Below, in pieces: positions 21,954 through 33,400 of a stretch of 64,000 nucleotides of DNA. The stretch covers positions 1,063,172 through 1,127,171 of the forward strand of contig CM046833.1 of assembly GCA_025618425.1 (NCBI GenBank), given 5' to 3'. The notes under the pieces were generated by a model. The model saw only the letters and a list, made by a program, of their open reading frames with translations. It did no database searches and was not told where the DNA came from. The stretch's first letter is position 1. Every line of letters starts with the position of its first letter. The translations under genes and the position numbers were made by a program. Origin of the DNA: Heliocidaris tuberculata. Its lineage: Eukaryota > Echinodermata > Echinoidea > Camarodonta > Echinometridae.

Positions 21954-22576
21954 CGAAATTCAAAGGTAATGACAGGTGCTCGGGGGGGGGGGGGAGGTTT
22001 GTTTTCTCCGAGGACTTTTGATATATTTTTTCTTGTTGTTGATTGGGAACGCTTGAATCTGATACATTGCACCATGACTAGTTTTGTGATACAAAACTTA
22101 TTTATTTTGCCTAATGAGTAGATGCTGTGGTTGATTGTTATATCCTGTGAATTTTCAGCAAAACTGGTATTGGTACTGTTGTTGATCGGCCTTGATTGTG
22201 AACTCCTGAATCTAAGGAACTTTCCCCTTTTTTGTGTTCCTTTGTGATTTGTGATTTATAACTCGTGATGATGTAAACACTTGCGAATTGTTATCTCAGG
22301 GATGGGAGGAGATAATAAAGATGATATTTAGTGATTAATTCTTCATTGCTGTAAAATGTGTACATGTATCACTAAAATTTACTAAGTGTGTTTGTACAGC
22401 ATGCGCACACCCAATTCCTAGGTTATCAACATAGTACTTCAACATTGAAGAACCAATCTCAAGTAATAAATCTCCAGATTTTATTCTTATTCGTCTCACT
22501 GGACTGTTTGTGTTGATGCCACATGCCATCTGAGGGCCTGCACAGCAATGCAGACTGGAAAATCTGGGAAAACTTT

Positions 22577-22607
<31 letters not shown>

Positions 22608-22911
22608 TATTAATACGGTCCAATGGCGCAAATCCCGGAGGGATGGGGGTATGCATTAACCCCCTCCCAGTTCTGATGTACGGGAGGGGGGGGGGTGGCC
22701 TGTACAAATATACCCGCACTTTTTGATAAAAGATGGTAATTTGCAATCATTATATATGTATTTTCCATCTCAAATAAACAATAATTCCATGTAATATTAA
22801 TAGATTAAATGTAATTTCAGTACAAACTAAGACATTTTCAGGCTATTATCAAATTTTTGTGGCGCACTCCGCGCGCCCAACTATATTTCAACATTAAAAT
22901 AGTCAAACAGG

Positions 22912-22915
<4 letters not shown>

Positions 22916-22945
<30 letters not shown>
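22916..22945. repeat. (TA)n microsatellite
   Basis: Pure TA dinucleotides. A similar tract is at 22590-22612. Confidence 0.85.
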
Positions 22946-22948
<3 letters not shown>

Positions 22949-23178
22949 TATAGAGGCGCTTAGCGCCTTCGGCGCTTGCGTTTGCCAGAATGATAACTTC
23001 TCACCCTTTGGACCCCCCCCCCCCCTTTTTTTAAAACCTGGATCCGCCCTTGAGTCCCCTGTTGTTTTTTGTTTCCTTTTGTAACTTTCAGTCTACCCTG
23101 AATAGAAGACACATTTTCTATCAAAATTTATTATGGAAATCCTATCTCAATGAATATAACAAACAACTGATATCATAC

Positions 23179-23464
23179 CAATCATTTTCCTTGCATGGCG
23201 AATCGAAATCCCGCCTTCCTGAGCTTCTTCCACAATCCCTGTCTTCGGTTATTTTTCTCTATCAAATAAACTAATCGGGAGACGAGTCCAACAGTCCCCA
23301 TATTGAGATGAGAGTGTTCGAATACTGCCGGTATGATACCAGTCTACCCTCACTCACTCCAGGAGCTCTGGCTACAGGAAGGACATCAGTCATGAGAAGA
23401 TCAAAGGCTATATCCACGTACTCGGCCTTGTGAATGGAACTGTCCCTCAAGGGTGGCACAAGAC
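23179..23464 (-). pseudogene. broken death-fold exon (copy of exon 11)
   Basis: Acceptor TATCTAG|GT, then PPLRDSSIHKAEYVDIAFD, nearly identical to the exon at 40875-41162. A one-base deletion near 23326 shifts the frame, after which VFEHSHLNMGTVGLVSRL continues the match. A second missing base near 23184 creates TGA just before the donor TTG|GTATGA. Length is 286 nt against 288 in the intact copy. Two independent one-base losses support a real pseudogene. Confidence 0.88.
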
Positions 23465-23894
23465 CTAGATACCAAATTGTAAATTCCGTTTAGCGTACTA
23501 TTTCATTCTTGTTTTAATAGGTTTCGAACATACACTGCCCTATCCATATCATTCCGAGAGGGAAATTGTGCATGAGACAAAATATAAATGCTTTGTTAAA
23601 ATGTTGATTATTTTTTTAATTAAGTTATACTTTTGGCAACCACTGGGTTCATCACAAGGGACGGAACACAGTCTTCTAATGGCAGAGATTGGCAGAGATG
23701 TTTGGCATTCAGACTTTAGATTTTTTGTTTTTGTTGCATGTTCAAAATCTATGCTCGAGTCTCTAGGTAATCTCCCAATACGAACGCCCATAGGACAAGC
23801 GTGGGTCAGGCTTTCTTGAAAATAGAATGCCAGTGAATTTTAGAACCGATTTGTTGAACCTTACAGTGCTCCCCAATACCGAAAATGCATTTAC

Positions 23895-24093
23895 CAGAAA
23901 TATTTGTGGTCTTCAAAGCAGACACCAGTTTCTCATGCTTATTTGACAATTCCACTTGACTTGCTTGTCTCCAAGCACACATGGCCTCCAACTTTTTATC
24001 CTCGTCTGCATCTACAGGTACATCGGAAATTCCAAGTTGTTTCCAGAAAGCTGTTACCGATGTTACCGATGTCAGCTCTTCGTCATAGGGCTA
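23895..24093 (-). pseudogene. broken death-fold exon (copy of exon 10)
   Basis: Contains FWKQLGISDVPVDADED, then CAWRQAS and LVSALKTTNISG, ending at a phase-1 donor CTG|GTAAAT. This aligns with VLPEDADEKQQALFQWRAS and ILEEARVSG of the intact exon. The nearest good acceptor (AAGCAG|TAG) would enter in a frame that hits TGA at once, and the piece is 199 nt, not a multiple of three. The N-terminal helix is shortened by about five residues. Confidence 0.75.
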
Positions 24094-24119
24094 CTGCTTA
24101 TTTTCTAGACGGTTAGATT

Positions 24120-25053
24120 CGGAAGCATACACAATGCTTTCGGTTTAATACATTTTTGCCTCCGTTCTATTTTTAAAAAAAGTTCCAATCATTACTACAA
24201 TTTATTTCTTATTTACACCATAAATAGGTGATCCCATAATTTTGCTTCGGCGATTTTCTCGAGGTTTTGATTTAAAAAAAAAAAGATGCAGAGTTTGATT
24301 ACGCGTGAGTCTGCAGTTGGCTTTTTTGCGTAAAGTTTTGCGTTGGGTAATGTGTTTGGCAAAGAGAGGAAGTGAGGAATTCGATTTGTATTAGGCAGTG
24401 GCCGTGGAGCGATTGATACCTGGCATGCCTGAGAAGGTCATGTATGCCTTACGATATACAAGTACGGCAGTGCAGATTGAACTAATGACTTATATACTCC
24501 TGAAACCTAAGTGTATCAAATTATTAAGACATAGAAACTTAATAAATTACGCTATTACTGGAATAGATATAAGGTAGTCATAAGAGCTGACACTGCAAGT
24601 TTCTTTTAGACTATAGACCATCAAGCCAGGCTAATCGGAGTCCTTGAAAAAATGTCAATTTTCCCAAGTCACATCCGCCATTGATCAGAATTACTCTGAT
24701 TTCAGCCTCGGCTATTTCGAGTTCTGTGTTCTTGCAAGTTAGACACCGACGTCACGCTATAGTCAGTGGACAAGCGTTAATTATGTAGCTGCTAGTCCAG
24801 GTTGATAAGTGTAAGTTTTCCTTGATCAGTTTAGGCTAAGCCCTCTTTCAACTGATCCTTCTGATACGTGTTTCTGTGCCTGGTTTCCATCACCGAAGGG
24901 CAATGACCTAATTCTTTTCCTGTCGCGTATATGACTATATATATATATATTAAAAATTTGTATATCAACATTATAAAACGTTAAAAGTTTATGAAAAAAA
25001 TGTTAATTTGTATCATGAATAGTGTGATTTTATGTTGTGGGTTTGAAATTTAC
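24120..25053. other. intron of the minus-strand copy, nothing recognised
   Basis: AT-rich sequence with a short TA tract at 24935. No exon-like frame with splice sites. Confidence 0.4.
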
Positions 25054-25347
25054 CTGTACATTCTGTATCTTTCTGAGATTCCTGGCGCACAACAACAAGT
25101 GTAGTATCCAGTAGACATCTCTTTTTGTAATTGCTGCATTCTTTCCTTACCCACCAGTCACGCAGCATTTTCCCCATGTTGAAGAGACCCAGGCAATTTT
25201 CATCAAGGGTTTCGTTGACAGTAATACTAGAAGTTTCGTCAGTTGATTCAAGGATCCTTGTTAATATCTGGCAGTGATTTCGTAAGAAGTCTCGGGTATA
25301 TTGCTGGTACGTGATATCTGTTAAATCTTGCTTTTTCTCATCAGGTA
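25054..25347 (-). pseudogene. death-fold exon in broken copy (matches exon 9), itself intact
   Basis: Acceptor CCCCCTTTTTCAG|TA and donor ACAG|GTAAAT; 294 nt, phase 1 at both ends, no stop. It contains FLRNHCQILTRILEST, DENCLGLFNMGKMLRDWW and KKRCLLD, matching the intact exon at 37397-37678 (MTRNHCNKLQRIIES, MLRDWW). The exon alone could still be translated, but neighbouring exons of the same copy are broken. Confidence 0.85.
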
Positions 25348-26177
25348 CTGAAAAGGGGGATTGCCCGTAAAACAAATAATAAGCGAATAGAAATCAGTCG
25401 GTAGCGATTGAAATACTCTCTAAAATATATCTTCATTGGTTTTAACATGTTACAGAAGATAAAACTTTATGCCTTATCGTTATTTCATTTGTTCATCTTT
25501 CATTTTCAAGGAATCTGGGTTTTTCATGTTTATACAAAAGTTGGGCTATTTTTCGACTTGTAATGCAGTCAGTTTATTTAATAATCCATCTTCAGGGCCA
25601 AGCGGCCGAACAGTATGTTTAAATAATCTTTCAAATCTTTATTTTTCAATATTTGATATCCTAATATTACATTTTATTAAGACTGTTTCGTTATGTATTT
25701 TTTTTTTTTTTTAAATGTTTGTTTTAATTAATCAATACATTTATTTAATCTTTATTTCTTTCACAGATTTTGAATATTTCAAGTTCTTGTCAGGATAAAA
25801 TCCTAAATATTATTTAACAGTCCAATCTAATTTTGGATCCAAATAAGTGTTCTTTGTGAAATGATGTAGCTTGAATGATTCAGTTTCATTAATGGCAATT
25901 AGATGAAGTACTTATGGGGCAGGGACGAAACTGCTCATTATTGCCACCCCCCCCCCCCCCCCCCCCCCCATTATTACCCGAAAGATCGCAATGAGATGAT
26001 TAACATTTAACGCACTGAAAGCGCGTGCGCGTTGTTTAAATGAATTATACTGGGCGTTTAAAAAATTTTAAAAAAGGAAACCCAAATTATCAAATTATGG
26101 AAGATATAACTGCTTGATTCGTTGTGTAATCATAATATTGATTCATAAGATTAGTTTATGTTATATCTTTATTATAC
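25348..26177. other. intron of the minus-strand copy; exon 8 equivalent absent
   Basis: Contains poly-A/T runs and a long C run at 25948-25970. I looked for the equivalent of the 36692-36973 exon here and found none, so this copy appears to have lost it. Confidence 0.5.
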
Positions 26178-26435
26178 CTTTCAAACAGAGTATTGACTTT
26201 TCCAAGCCTTCTTTACAGAGTGTTTCATGTAACGTGTTTCTCTGGTTGGTTCCCTCTTCACACATGTCTTTCCATCTACAGAGTTTCTGGTAGTAATACT
26301 CCTCATCCCTGATCGTGCTTGAGCTGCCAATTTCATGGCTATACAGAGCTGCTATAGCATTGTCGAGTTTGTGAATTTCTTTGTTTTCGGAAGCATATTG
26401 CACTAATTTCCACAGCTCCACATATGCCAAAGGAT
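26178..26435 (-). pseudogene. death-fold exon in broken copy (matches exon 7), itself intact
   Basis: Acceptor CTTATAG|AT and donor AAAG|GTATAA; 258 nt, phase 1 at both ends. It reads PLAYVELWKLVQYA, YYYQKLCRWKDMCEEG and NQRNTL, matching ISYVELWKLVEYI, YYLQLCRWKETC and NQRITL of the intact exon. The ITIM-like LAYVEL is conserved. Confidence 0.87.
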
Positions 26436-27325
26436 CTATAAGACGGGTGAAATGCAAATGATAGTGTTCGATGTGAATTGCATGATTTGCACAGAGTCGT
26501 ACAATGTTGGGAGGCCTTTCATTTAAGTATAAGAAAATGTTACACAAGGCTGCAACACAATGTTCAGGTTCTTAAGAGCTCTAAAATGCAACCTTTCATT
26601 ATCTAAGATGTGAAATTTTCTTACTCGCTCCCCCGCATACCAGTAATTAAAAAACCGGATGATATTGCAGAACATTAAATTAACCGTAGGAAATATTTAG
26701 GCAGAGATACGCCTGTGTTTCACAATAGACAATGTACCCCCTCCCCATCTTTAGGACCAATTGCAAGGCCAGCTTATTCGGGGGGGGGGGGGGACGCCTC
26801 TTCTTGGAATCAGTTTTGGGTTTTGTCCAGTCCTCTCCCCGAAAATTAGAAATTTGCGTGAACAGTAATTAACGCTTGGATTTGTCTGTGTGATCGAAAG
26901 TGCCCCAAAAAGTTATTCCAATAAGTAAGATTGTCTCCCTCGGTCACAATGCAACATCGCAAATATATATTAAACATAATTCACCACGGAATCCAAAAGA
27001 AAAAAAAATAATGTAATGTCAAATGCAAAATATTTTCTTTTTCAAAATTTTGTTATTTTTTTTTTGTTTATATATGAATTCACTTATCTATTTATTCTTA
27101 TTTTATTTTGTTACTGATTTATTTATGTATTTTTTATTTAGTTTATTTTATTTAATTTTCTCTTTTTTGGGGGGGGTTGGGGGGAGGTGATTGATCCGTC
27201 AACCCCCCGCCGTGAAAAGAAACCCTTTCTTCTTTTACATTAACGTATTATGCGGTTCTTTGCTTTTACATTGAATTTTCTGAAGCTGCAAAAAATGGGA
27301 GGGGTGGGGAATAGGTCCTAACTAG
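26436..27325. other. non-coding, nothing recognised
   Basis: AT-rich with G-run at 26780 and 27168. No exon-like frame. Confidence 0.4.
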
Positions 27326-27515
27326 TATTGGCTCAGTTGGTTAGAGCGCCAACCTCATGAACGGAAGGTCGTAGGTTCGAACCCCAGTCGAGTCATACCA
27401 CAGGCTTCAAAAATTATGCAAGGCCCGCTGAAAGAGCAGTTTGATAATTGAAGTGGCTACCCTGGGTAAATAAAACATTATTATTCTTACTATTCTTCTT
27501 ATTATTATTTTTTTT
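27326..27515 (+). mobile_element. tRNA-derived SINE
   Basis: Head has a box A-like TTGGCTCAGTTGGTTAGAGC and box B GGTTCGAACCC, and a CAT triplet in the anticodon position as in tRNA-Met. The anticodon stem does not pair, and a body ending in a TTATT repeat follows, so it is not a functional tRNA. Confidence 0.75.
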
Positions 27516-27735
27516 TTTTTTAAAGAAATACGGCTCACTTAATCACTTTCGGCCAAATAAATTTTATGAAATCAAATAGGTTGACCAGCCTGATCATAAA
27601 AAGAAATGGAAGAAAAAAACGAACGAACCGGGTGATCTAATGAATATCAGCAAAATTCGGAAATGTTTCTTTGCCCAAACATTTTGATGCGAAACAAGCC
27701 CTGATAAAAAAGATTTGTTTCATCAGTTTACTTAC

Positions 27736-27783
27736 CGTTTCTATATCTAGACGTACCCTCTCTGGACATACGGCTACCCATAC
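27736..27783 (-). pseudogene. candidate juxtamembrane exon of the broken copy (matches exon 6)
   Basis: Small 48-nt frame with acceptor TGCAG|GT and donor ACG|GTAAGT, phase 1 at both ends, placed just upstream of the exon 7 copy as in the intact gene. Sequence similarity is weak (SRMSREGTSRYR against LSKEERYM). No TM or Ig exon was found upstream. Confidence 0.5.
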
Positions 27784-27904
27784 CTGCATTATGGGAAGAA
27801 GAAGGAGGAAAAGAAGAAACTAAAAGGTGATGTTAGCTAGCTCCCCCTTCCCCCTTAATTTTCATCTTTTATTTTTTACTTATATTTTTATTCTTCGTGA
27901 GCCA

Positions 27905-28125
27905 GCAGTCAAGTGGAGGCACGAGGGCTCACTAGGAGTGATCTTGATACTAGGACGACCGGGTTCAAAACCGACTTGATGCGCCAGTGCCTTTTTGTAA
28001 GGCATTAATTGTCGTTACCAAGTCCCCCGTAGAGCGCTTTTAAATGCTGTTGGTACCCTAGCCGCTTACTTATAAGCATATGCGTTCTTATCACCCAGGT
28101 AAAATAAACCATTAAACCAAAGCAA
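27905..28125 (+). mobile_element. possible SINE
   Basis: GGGTTCAAAACC resembles a Pol III box B. A body follows with GTAGAGCGCTTTTAAATGC, and it ends in an A-rich AACCAAAGCAACCAACC repeat. Box A is not convincing. Confidence 0.4.
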
Positions 28126-28579
28126 CCAACCAAGTGACTAGCTTGCTGACAGCCAAGTTACGGCCAAGTATCTCCCATCCACATGCACCTTCCCCACCAA
28201 CCACCCCCAACCCCCCCCCCCCCCCCCCCCCCCCACCCCCACCCGGCAATATAACGATACAAGTGCTATTCATTATACCATTGCAATTCAAAGTGCAAAA
28301 ACAAAAACAAGAGGGAAATAAACCAAATGCACACTATAGAAACACATTATGGAACCGAATGCTTCAGTGCTCACCTTGTCTATACACCTAGAACCACGTG
28401 AGTAGTCATATCGCAAGCAGTACTGATAAAAGATTTGATGTGAATTTCAAACCGAGTTCTCCCTAAAGATAATAAGACAATTGATTTTTTTAAAAAAATG
28501 AAAATCATTGCTCTCTGGTAAACTTCGATGTACACGTCGCATTGCATGAATTTGGACCCTCTGCCATACTGATGTTACT

Positions 28580-28982
28580 CAGTGGCGGATTTAGGGGGGG
28601 GCAATCCCGGCCCGTGCCCCCCCCCCCCTCTTTTGAGGGAAAACAATGCATTGTGCCCCTCCTATTTGCGATTGTGCCCCCCCCCCCTTTTCGACCAGAA
28701 AACCTTTTTTTTTTTTTTTTTTGCTTGTCAGAGAATTATGGAGGAGAACTGGACCCCATACCCCCCCCCCCCCCCCCCACTGAGCGACTTTTGGAGGGCT
28801 GGCGAAATTTTTTTTTTTTTGGTCGCCACCCCCCCCCCCCCCCCCCCCCCCCACTGAGCGACTTTTGGAGGGCTGGCGAGACCACAAAAAATTATGGGTC
28901 TCCCTCCAAGCAGTTTCCCAAAGTTGACAATCCTGCATTTGTGTGCCCCCCCCCCTTATACCAAATCCTGGATCCGCCCCTG
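28580..28982. mobile_element. hAT-like MITE with C-runs and a duplicated internal unit
   Basis: Tips CAGTGGCGGATTTAGG and CCTGGATCCGCCCCTG are inverted and flanked by an exact 6-bp GTTACT (28574-28579, 28983-28988). The interior has two copies of ACTGAGCGACTTTTGGAGGG separated by C-runs. A related copy lies inverted at 59733-59911. Confidence 0.85.
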
Positions 28983-30412
28983 GTTACTTATTAACATATT
29001 CTTGTGTAACGGTTAACCCTCTATCGTAGCTAAATATTAATTTTATTTGAAAACCATACAGTTTCAATTCACCCAAGCTGGGTTGTGAGTCATGTCAAAC
29101 ATTTGCAGATTAAGAAGTAAACTATGAATGAATATGGCAATTTATCATCATGACTATATTAGACGCATATAGTTTTTGATTCATATTATTTTCCCCGGAT
29201 AGTGGTTCGCTTTATACTAGCTTTACCATTGACTATCTTCTTCTTTCCTCTTTTTTTTTTATATCTCCTCCATCTTTTCCCATGAAATAATCTAAATTAC
29301 AAAGTTTATTGAAATATTTTTTTCCACAAAACTTTTTAAGTTTATTGATTCTACTTCATGTTATTGATATGACTAGATGCCACTCTCTTTTTATGCGTAC
29401 GGGGACGATTTTAACGGAGGGGGGGGGGGGGGTGGGGGGAGCTCTTGCCTGCATATCACACATTTTATTAGTGATATAAATTGCTGATTCATTGTGCATT
29501 CATCTATAGCTTTTTAATGTAATTTCACCAGTAAAATGTACAATATTTCATATTTTTTTAAAGCGTTTTAGAGATCACCTCATTGCCCCTACTGAGTTGA
29601 CGATTTATTTGAATGTGAAAGATTGTTTATCATTCAGAAGCATCTGTTTCCTTCTTCTTGCCATTTGAATTGTGTCTGTGTGAATGTGTGTCTGCGTGTG
29701 TAATTAGGTTTTACGTACATAATCCATCAAATATGATATACGTCCGAGAGACGCCCTCAATTTTCGTACCGCTGGACTAACTCAGACCAGACTCTATCCC
29801 TAGAATTACATAGATATCCTTTACAGAGAGGAAGTGGTACAATAAGGCATGGAAAAAAAGGTTCAGTCCATATCCAGTAATAGTACGACATCACTTATAA
29901 TGAAGTAAAACTTATACCAAAAAAGTGTCGTGCTTTGTAATCCAACAGTTCTTCTATTTAGTTCATACATTTTAAAAGGGACAATCATCAGATTTGAAAA
30001 GGGGTTCTTATCAGAATTACAAAAGAGGCACTCATCAGATTTGAAAAAGGGCACTTATCAAAAGTGCATGAGGGCATTTATTGGGAGTAAAAACGGGTAC
30101 TTTTAGAAGTAAAATGGGGCTCTTGCCAAAGTGAAAATAGTCACTTTTTCAGAAGTAAAAAAAAAAGGCACTATTGGGGTACTTGAAAAAAGGGAAGGGG
30201 TACTGTGCCCCCCCCCCAACCCCCCGGCGCCGCCTTTGCCCTGCTGCTGTTTGTTTTAATTATTATTAGATGTCAAGTCTTGGGTGACTGCCAAGTATAT
30301 ATTGATATGATAATAGCCAATATTTATTCTATACCTCAACCGATATAGTGTATACGACACAGTAGGCCTATGTGCAACCTGGCTATGCTTTACACAAATC
30401 ACATTAGGCAAT
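28983..30412. other. upstream region of the receptor gene
   Basis: Includes a G-run at 29419 and a degenerate ~28 bp tandem repeat at 29860-30190 (units such as GATTTGAAAAAGGGCACTTATC). No clear TATA box position can be fixed; TATATATTGATATGATAATAG at 30295 is AT-rich. Confidence 0.4.
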
Positions 30413-30473
30413 ATGGCTTCCAAAATAGCACTAAAAGCTGCAGGATTGTTCATGCTTGCATTGCTGCTGATTG
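30413..30473 (+). CDS. receptor exon 1: signal peptide
   Basis: ATG in context AAT-ATGG, then MASKIALKAAGLFMLALLLI, a basic start followed by a hydrophobic core. The donor TTG|GTAAGT is consensus, phase 1. The exon is too short to appear as a long frame. Confidence 0.75.
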
Positions 30474-33400
30474 GTAAGTGGGAGTTAAAGTTATCTTTGT
30501 ATATTCACTATAATACAACTGCATGAAAAAATGTTAAGTCTCTGTTGATTGCTAATCTGCGTTTATTGTTTAACCACATTGTAACGATATCCGTGAAAAT
30601 GCATATAAAAAGTGTACTTTAGGTCGTGTGAGAGTAAGAATGATCCCTTACATTATATTTGTCATTTTAATCTTGGATGTTTTTCATACAGTGCAATCAT
30701 CATACAATCTTTGAAATAAAATTAACAAATTTTCAACCAACACTTGGCGGCATACTGACCTGTAAACTATTGGTAAAAATTTACCCATCTGATGTTGGGT
30801 AATCTAAATGCTATGTGGTTGCAGAATTAATTAGTCCAACCAGCAATTGCCCAAACTCAATGTACCAACAGAAGAATCGGATTAAATTACACAACTAGTA
30901 CAATGTAGTAGGTAAAAGCCCATGGCTATTTTAAAAAGTATTCTTAGTGAATATCAATCCGCGAGTTGTTTAAAGTACATTGATTCAAATTGGTCAAAGC
31001 TTGTGGTGCTCAAATATAGAATTGGGCATTTTAGTTAAACAAGCAGGAGTTACCTAACGTAATGTACCAAATATTTCAAGAGTTCGATTACTGGTTAAAA
31101 GAGTCAATAATTGGACAATTCTCTTACCAACCGGTAGTTTAATACCCAATTTATACCTAATATTTTAGAGTGTTGATATTGGTATTTAAAGGGAAATCCA
31201 ACCTTAATAGCAAGTTGCTTTGAAAGAAAGAGGAAAAATCAGAAAAGCAGATTGGTGAAAGTTTGAACGAAATCGGACAAGCAATAAGAAAGTTATGAAT
31301 TTTTGAAAGTTGTAATCACTATACATATGGGAATTTCAAATTGGCCGAATAGGTAATGTCACTGTGATGTAGCTGTGGACAGCTCCCCCATTCGCTCCAA
31401 CAGACAAAATGACTATAATGTCACTTTCTTCAAAATGTGTTATTTAGTAGGATCTTTTTCTTTCATGAGGACCTATAACAATGTGCTATCTCCAATATAT
31501 TTTGAGTACTGCCCCGAGGGTAAAAGAAAACCGCAAATTAATGATATTTTTGTGTACGACGAATCACCAAATTGCCAATCTGAGATTCTCATAGATGTAG
31601 TGATCTCATTTTTCAAACATCCATAACTTTCTTATTCCTTGTCCGATTTCTTTCAAACTTTCACCATCCTGTTTTTCTTATTTTTCTGCTTTCACACAAA
31701 TCATCTCATTACCAAGGTTGGATTGCCATTTAATGTCCGACCGACGACCGACGACCGACTTATCTTTACCCATGTTTGGGTATTTCTTTTTACCCTACAT
31801 CAGATTCGGGGTAAAATTTCTCTTTCATCGTTTGGTAAAGTTTCAGACCAACCATTACTTGCCCAACAAACATTACCCAACTTGATAAAAGAGGTTTAAA
31901 GATTGGGCAACCTTTTTTTGCCCAACCCTAGGTTTTCAAGTATTGTTGGTAAATATCAGATATATCCAATTATTATGTCAAGATAACTTCTGCAAATTGG
32001 TCAAGCATGCTTAAGCTGAATTGATTTAAAAAGCTCAGAAATTATTGGTAAATTTTCCACCAACTAGTGGTTGCCCAACTAAATTTGCCTAACATTTTAA
32101 GAGTGTAGTATGAATTTGATGATGGAGGTCTATCCGAAATTTGAAACATTGTTAAAAAGAGTGATGGGTGACGGAATTTCATGCAAACTTTCAGCTTTCA
32201 GCGAGATCATATCAATACTTTGGAGGGAGAAATTGTTTCATAGTATTTACACATGCACCTTATATATTCTTACTTCCGAAGTCTTTGGATCACCGCAGGA
32301 GATTCCCGATGACAAAGTTTACACGGAAATCAAGAAGACGCTCGTCAATGGCAGCAGGGGTATCTTGACTTGCCGATTTAGTGGTGCCCCTTACGCCGTA
32401 TATTGGATGAAAGGGTATGATTCGTGGGAAGCACCAACTCTGATGACTTGGACCCCTGATGAGAAGAGTGGTCCGAGATATGAAGATGGGAGCTGCGACA
32501 TGGATGAGAATTATTCGCTAATCATCAAAAACGTCACGAATATGGATTCAGGACGCTACATTTGTCTAGTTTCAAACCAGTACGGAGTTCTCATAGATAA
32601 CTACACCGATGTCACAGTAACAGGTGAGTTATACCATGTGGAATGAGAAGGACGCACAAGAAGTATGAATATAATAGTGGATATACCTATCAGTTAATTA
32701 GGAGCTACCACTTCCTGCTGAATCTCTTAAACATAAAGATGGTTGCATGTTAAAACGAAGTCACAGAAAACGCATTCGATTTCTGTTGAAGTATTCCTAT
32801 AGACATTTTCAGATTTTTTTTTTTTTTTTTGCATCAGACCTCTTATTTCCATATAGACCATGGAGCGTACGTAGGTATATCACTGGAATTCTATAGCTAT
32901 TGAAAAGGGATAGAATTAGAGTTAGGTGATTGAGGTAACACATTTTAATGACACAACAATAACCTAGCTATAGTGACTCAAATCTGATCACATTAGAGGT
33001 GTGATTTTATTATGAACACGCAGTCATCATTCAATTATTATCCCAATTTGCTATTCCATCACCTTTTCTGTAGGTCCATGTTATCGTGACCTTTCTGCAG
33101 TTATTATTATGTAACATTATCATACATTTTAAAATCTCCCATTCACTGCATGATATTTCATACAGCATTTTGCATGTAGGCTTGTGTTTGCACCGAAAAT
33201 ATGGTTACATGACATACAAGAAGAAGCCCGGATTTTGAAATATATCTGATATATGATATGCTGCACTAAAGATTATCATGTTTATACATTCCAGAATATC
33301 GTTATGTGGACTTTGCTTCTCCAATAAAAGAATATGCCAGTAGAGATGACTTAATAAAACTCTTTTCTTCTTTTTTGATAATTATTTACACAGATATCGC

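Larger units (their letters stand above)
18048..23052. mobile_element. 5 kb nested hAT-like complex
   Basis: Left tip CATAGGCGGATCCAGG and right tip CCTGGATCCGCCCTTG are inverted and each is flanked by AGTCC (18043-18047, 23053-23057), a possible 5-bp duplication. Inside are at least a hairpin MITE, a retroposed fragment, a 2.4 kb inverted-repeat element and another hAT element. No transposase frame was seen. The two tips may alternatively belong to different copies. Confidence 0.45.

Noticed and set aside
27326..27400. tRNA-Met gene
   Set aside because: A and B boxes are present but the anticodon stem does not pair and a SINE body follows.
28134..28391. Proline-run open frame
   Set aside because: Generated by a C homopolymer; no splice signals or conservation.
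32297..32300. Alternative acceptor CACCGCAG for receptor exon 2
   Set aside because: It would enter in phase 0, whereas exon 1 ends in phase 1. The nearby AAG acceptor keeps the frame.
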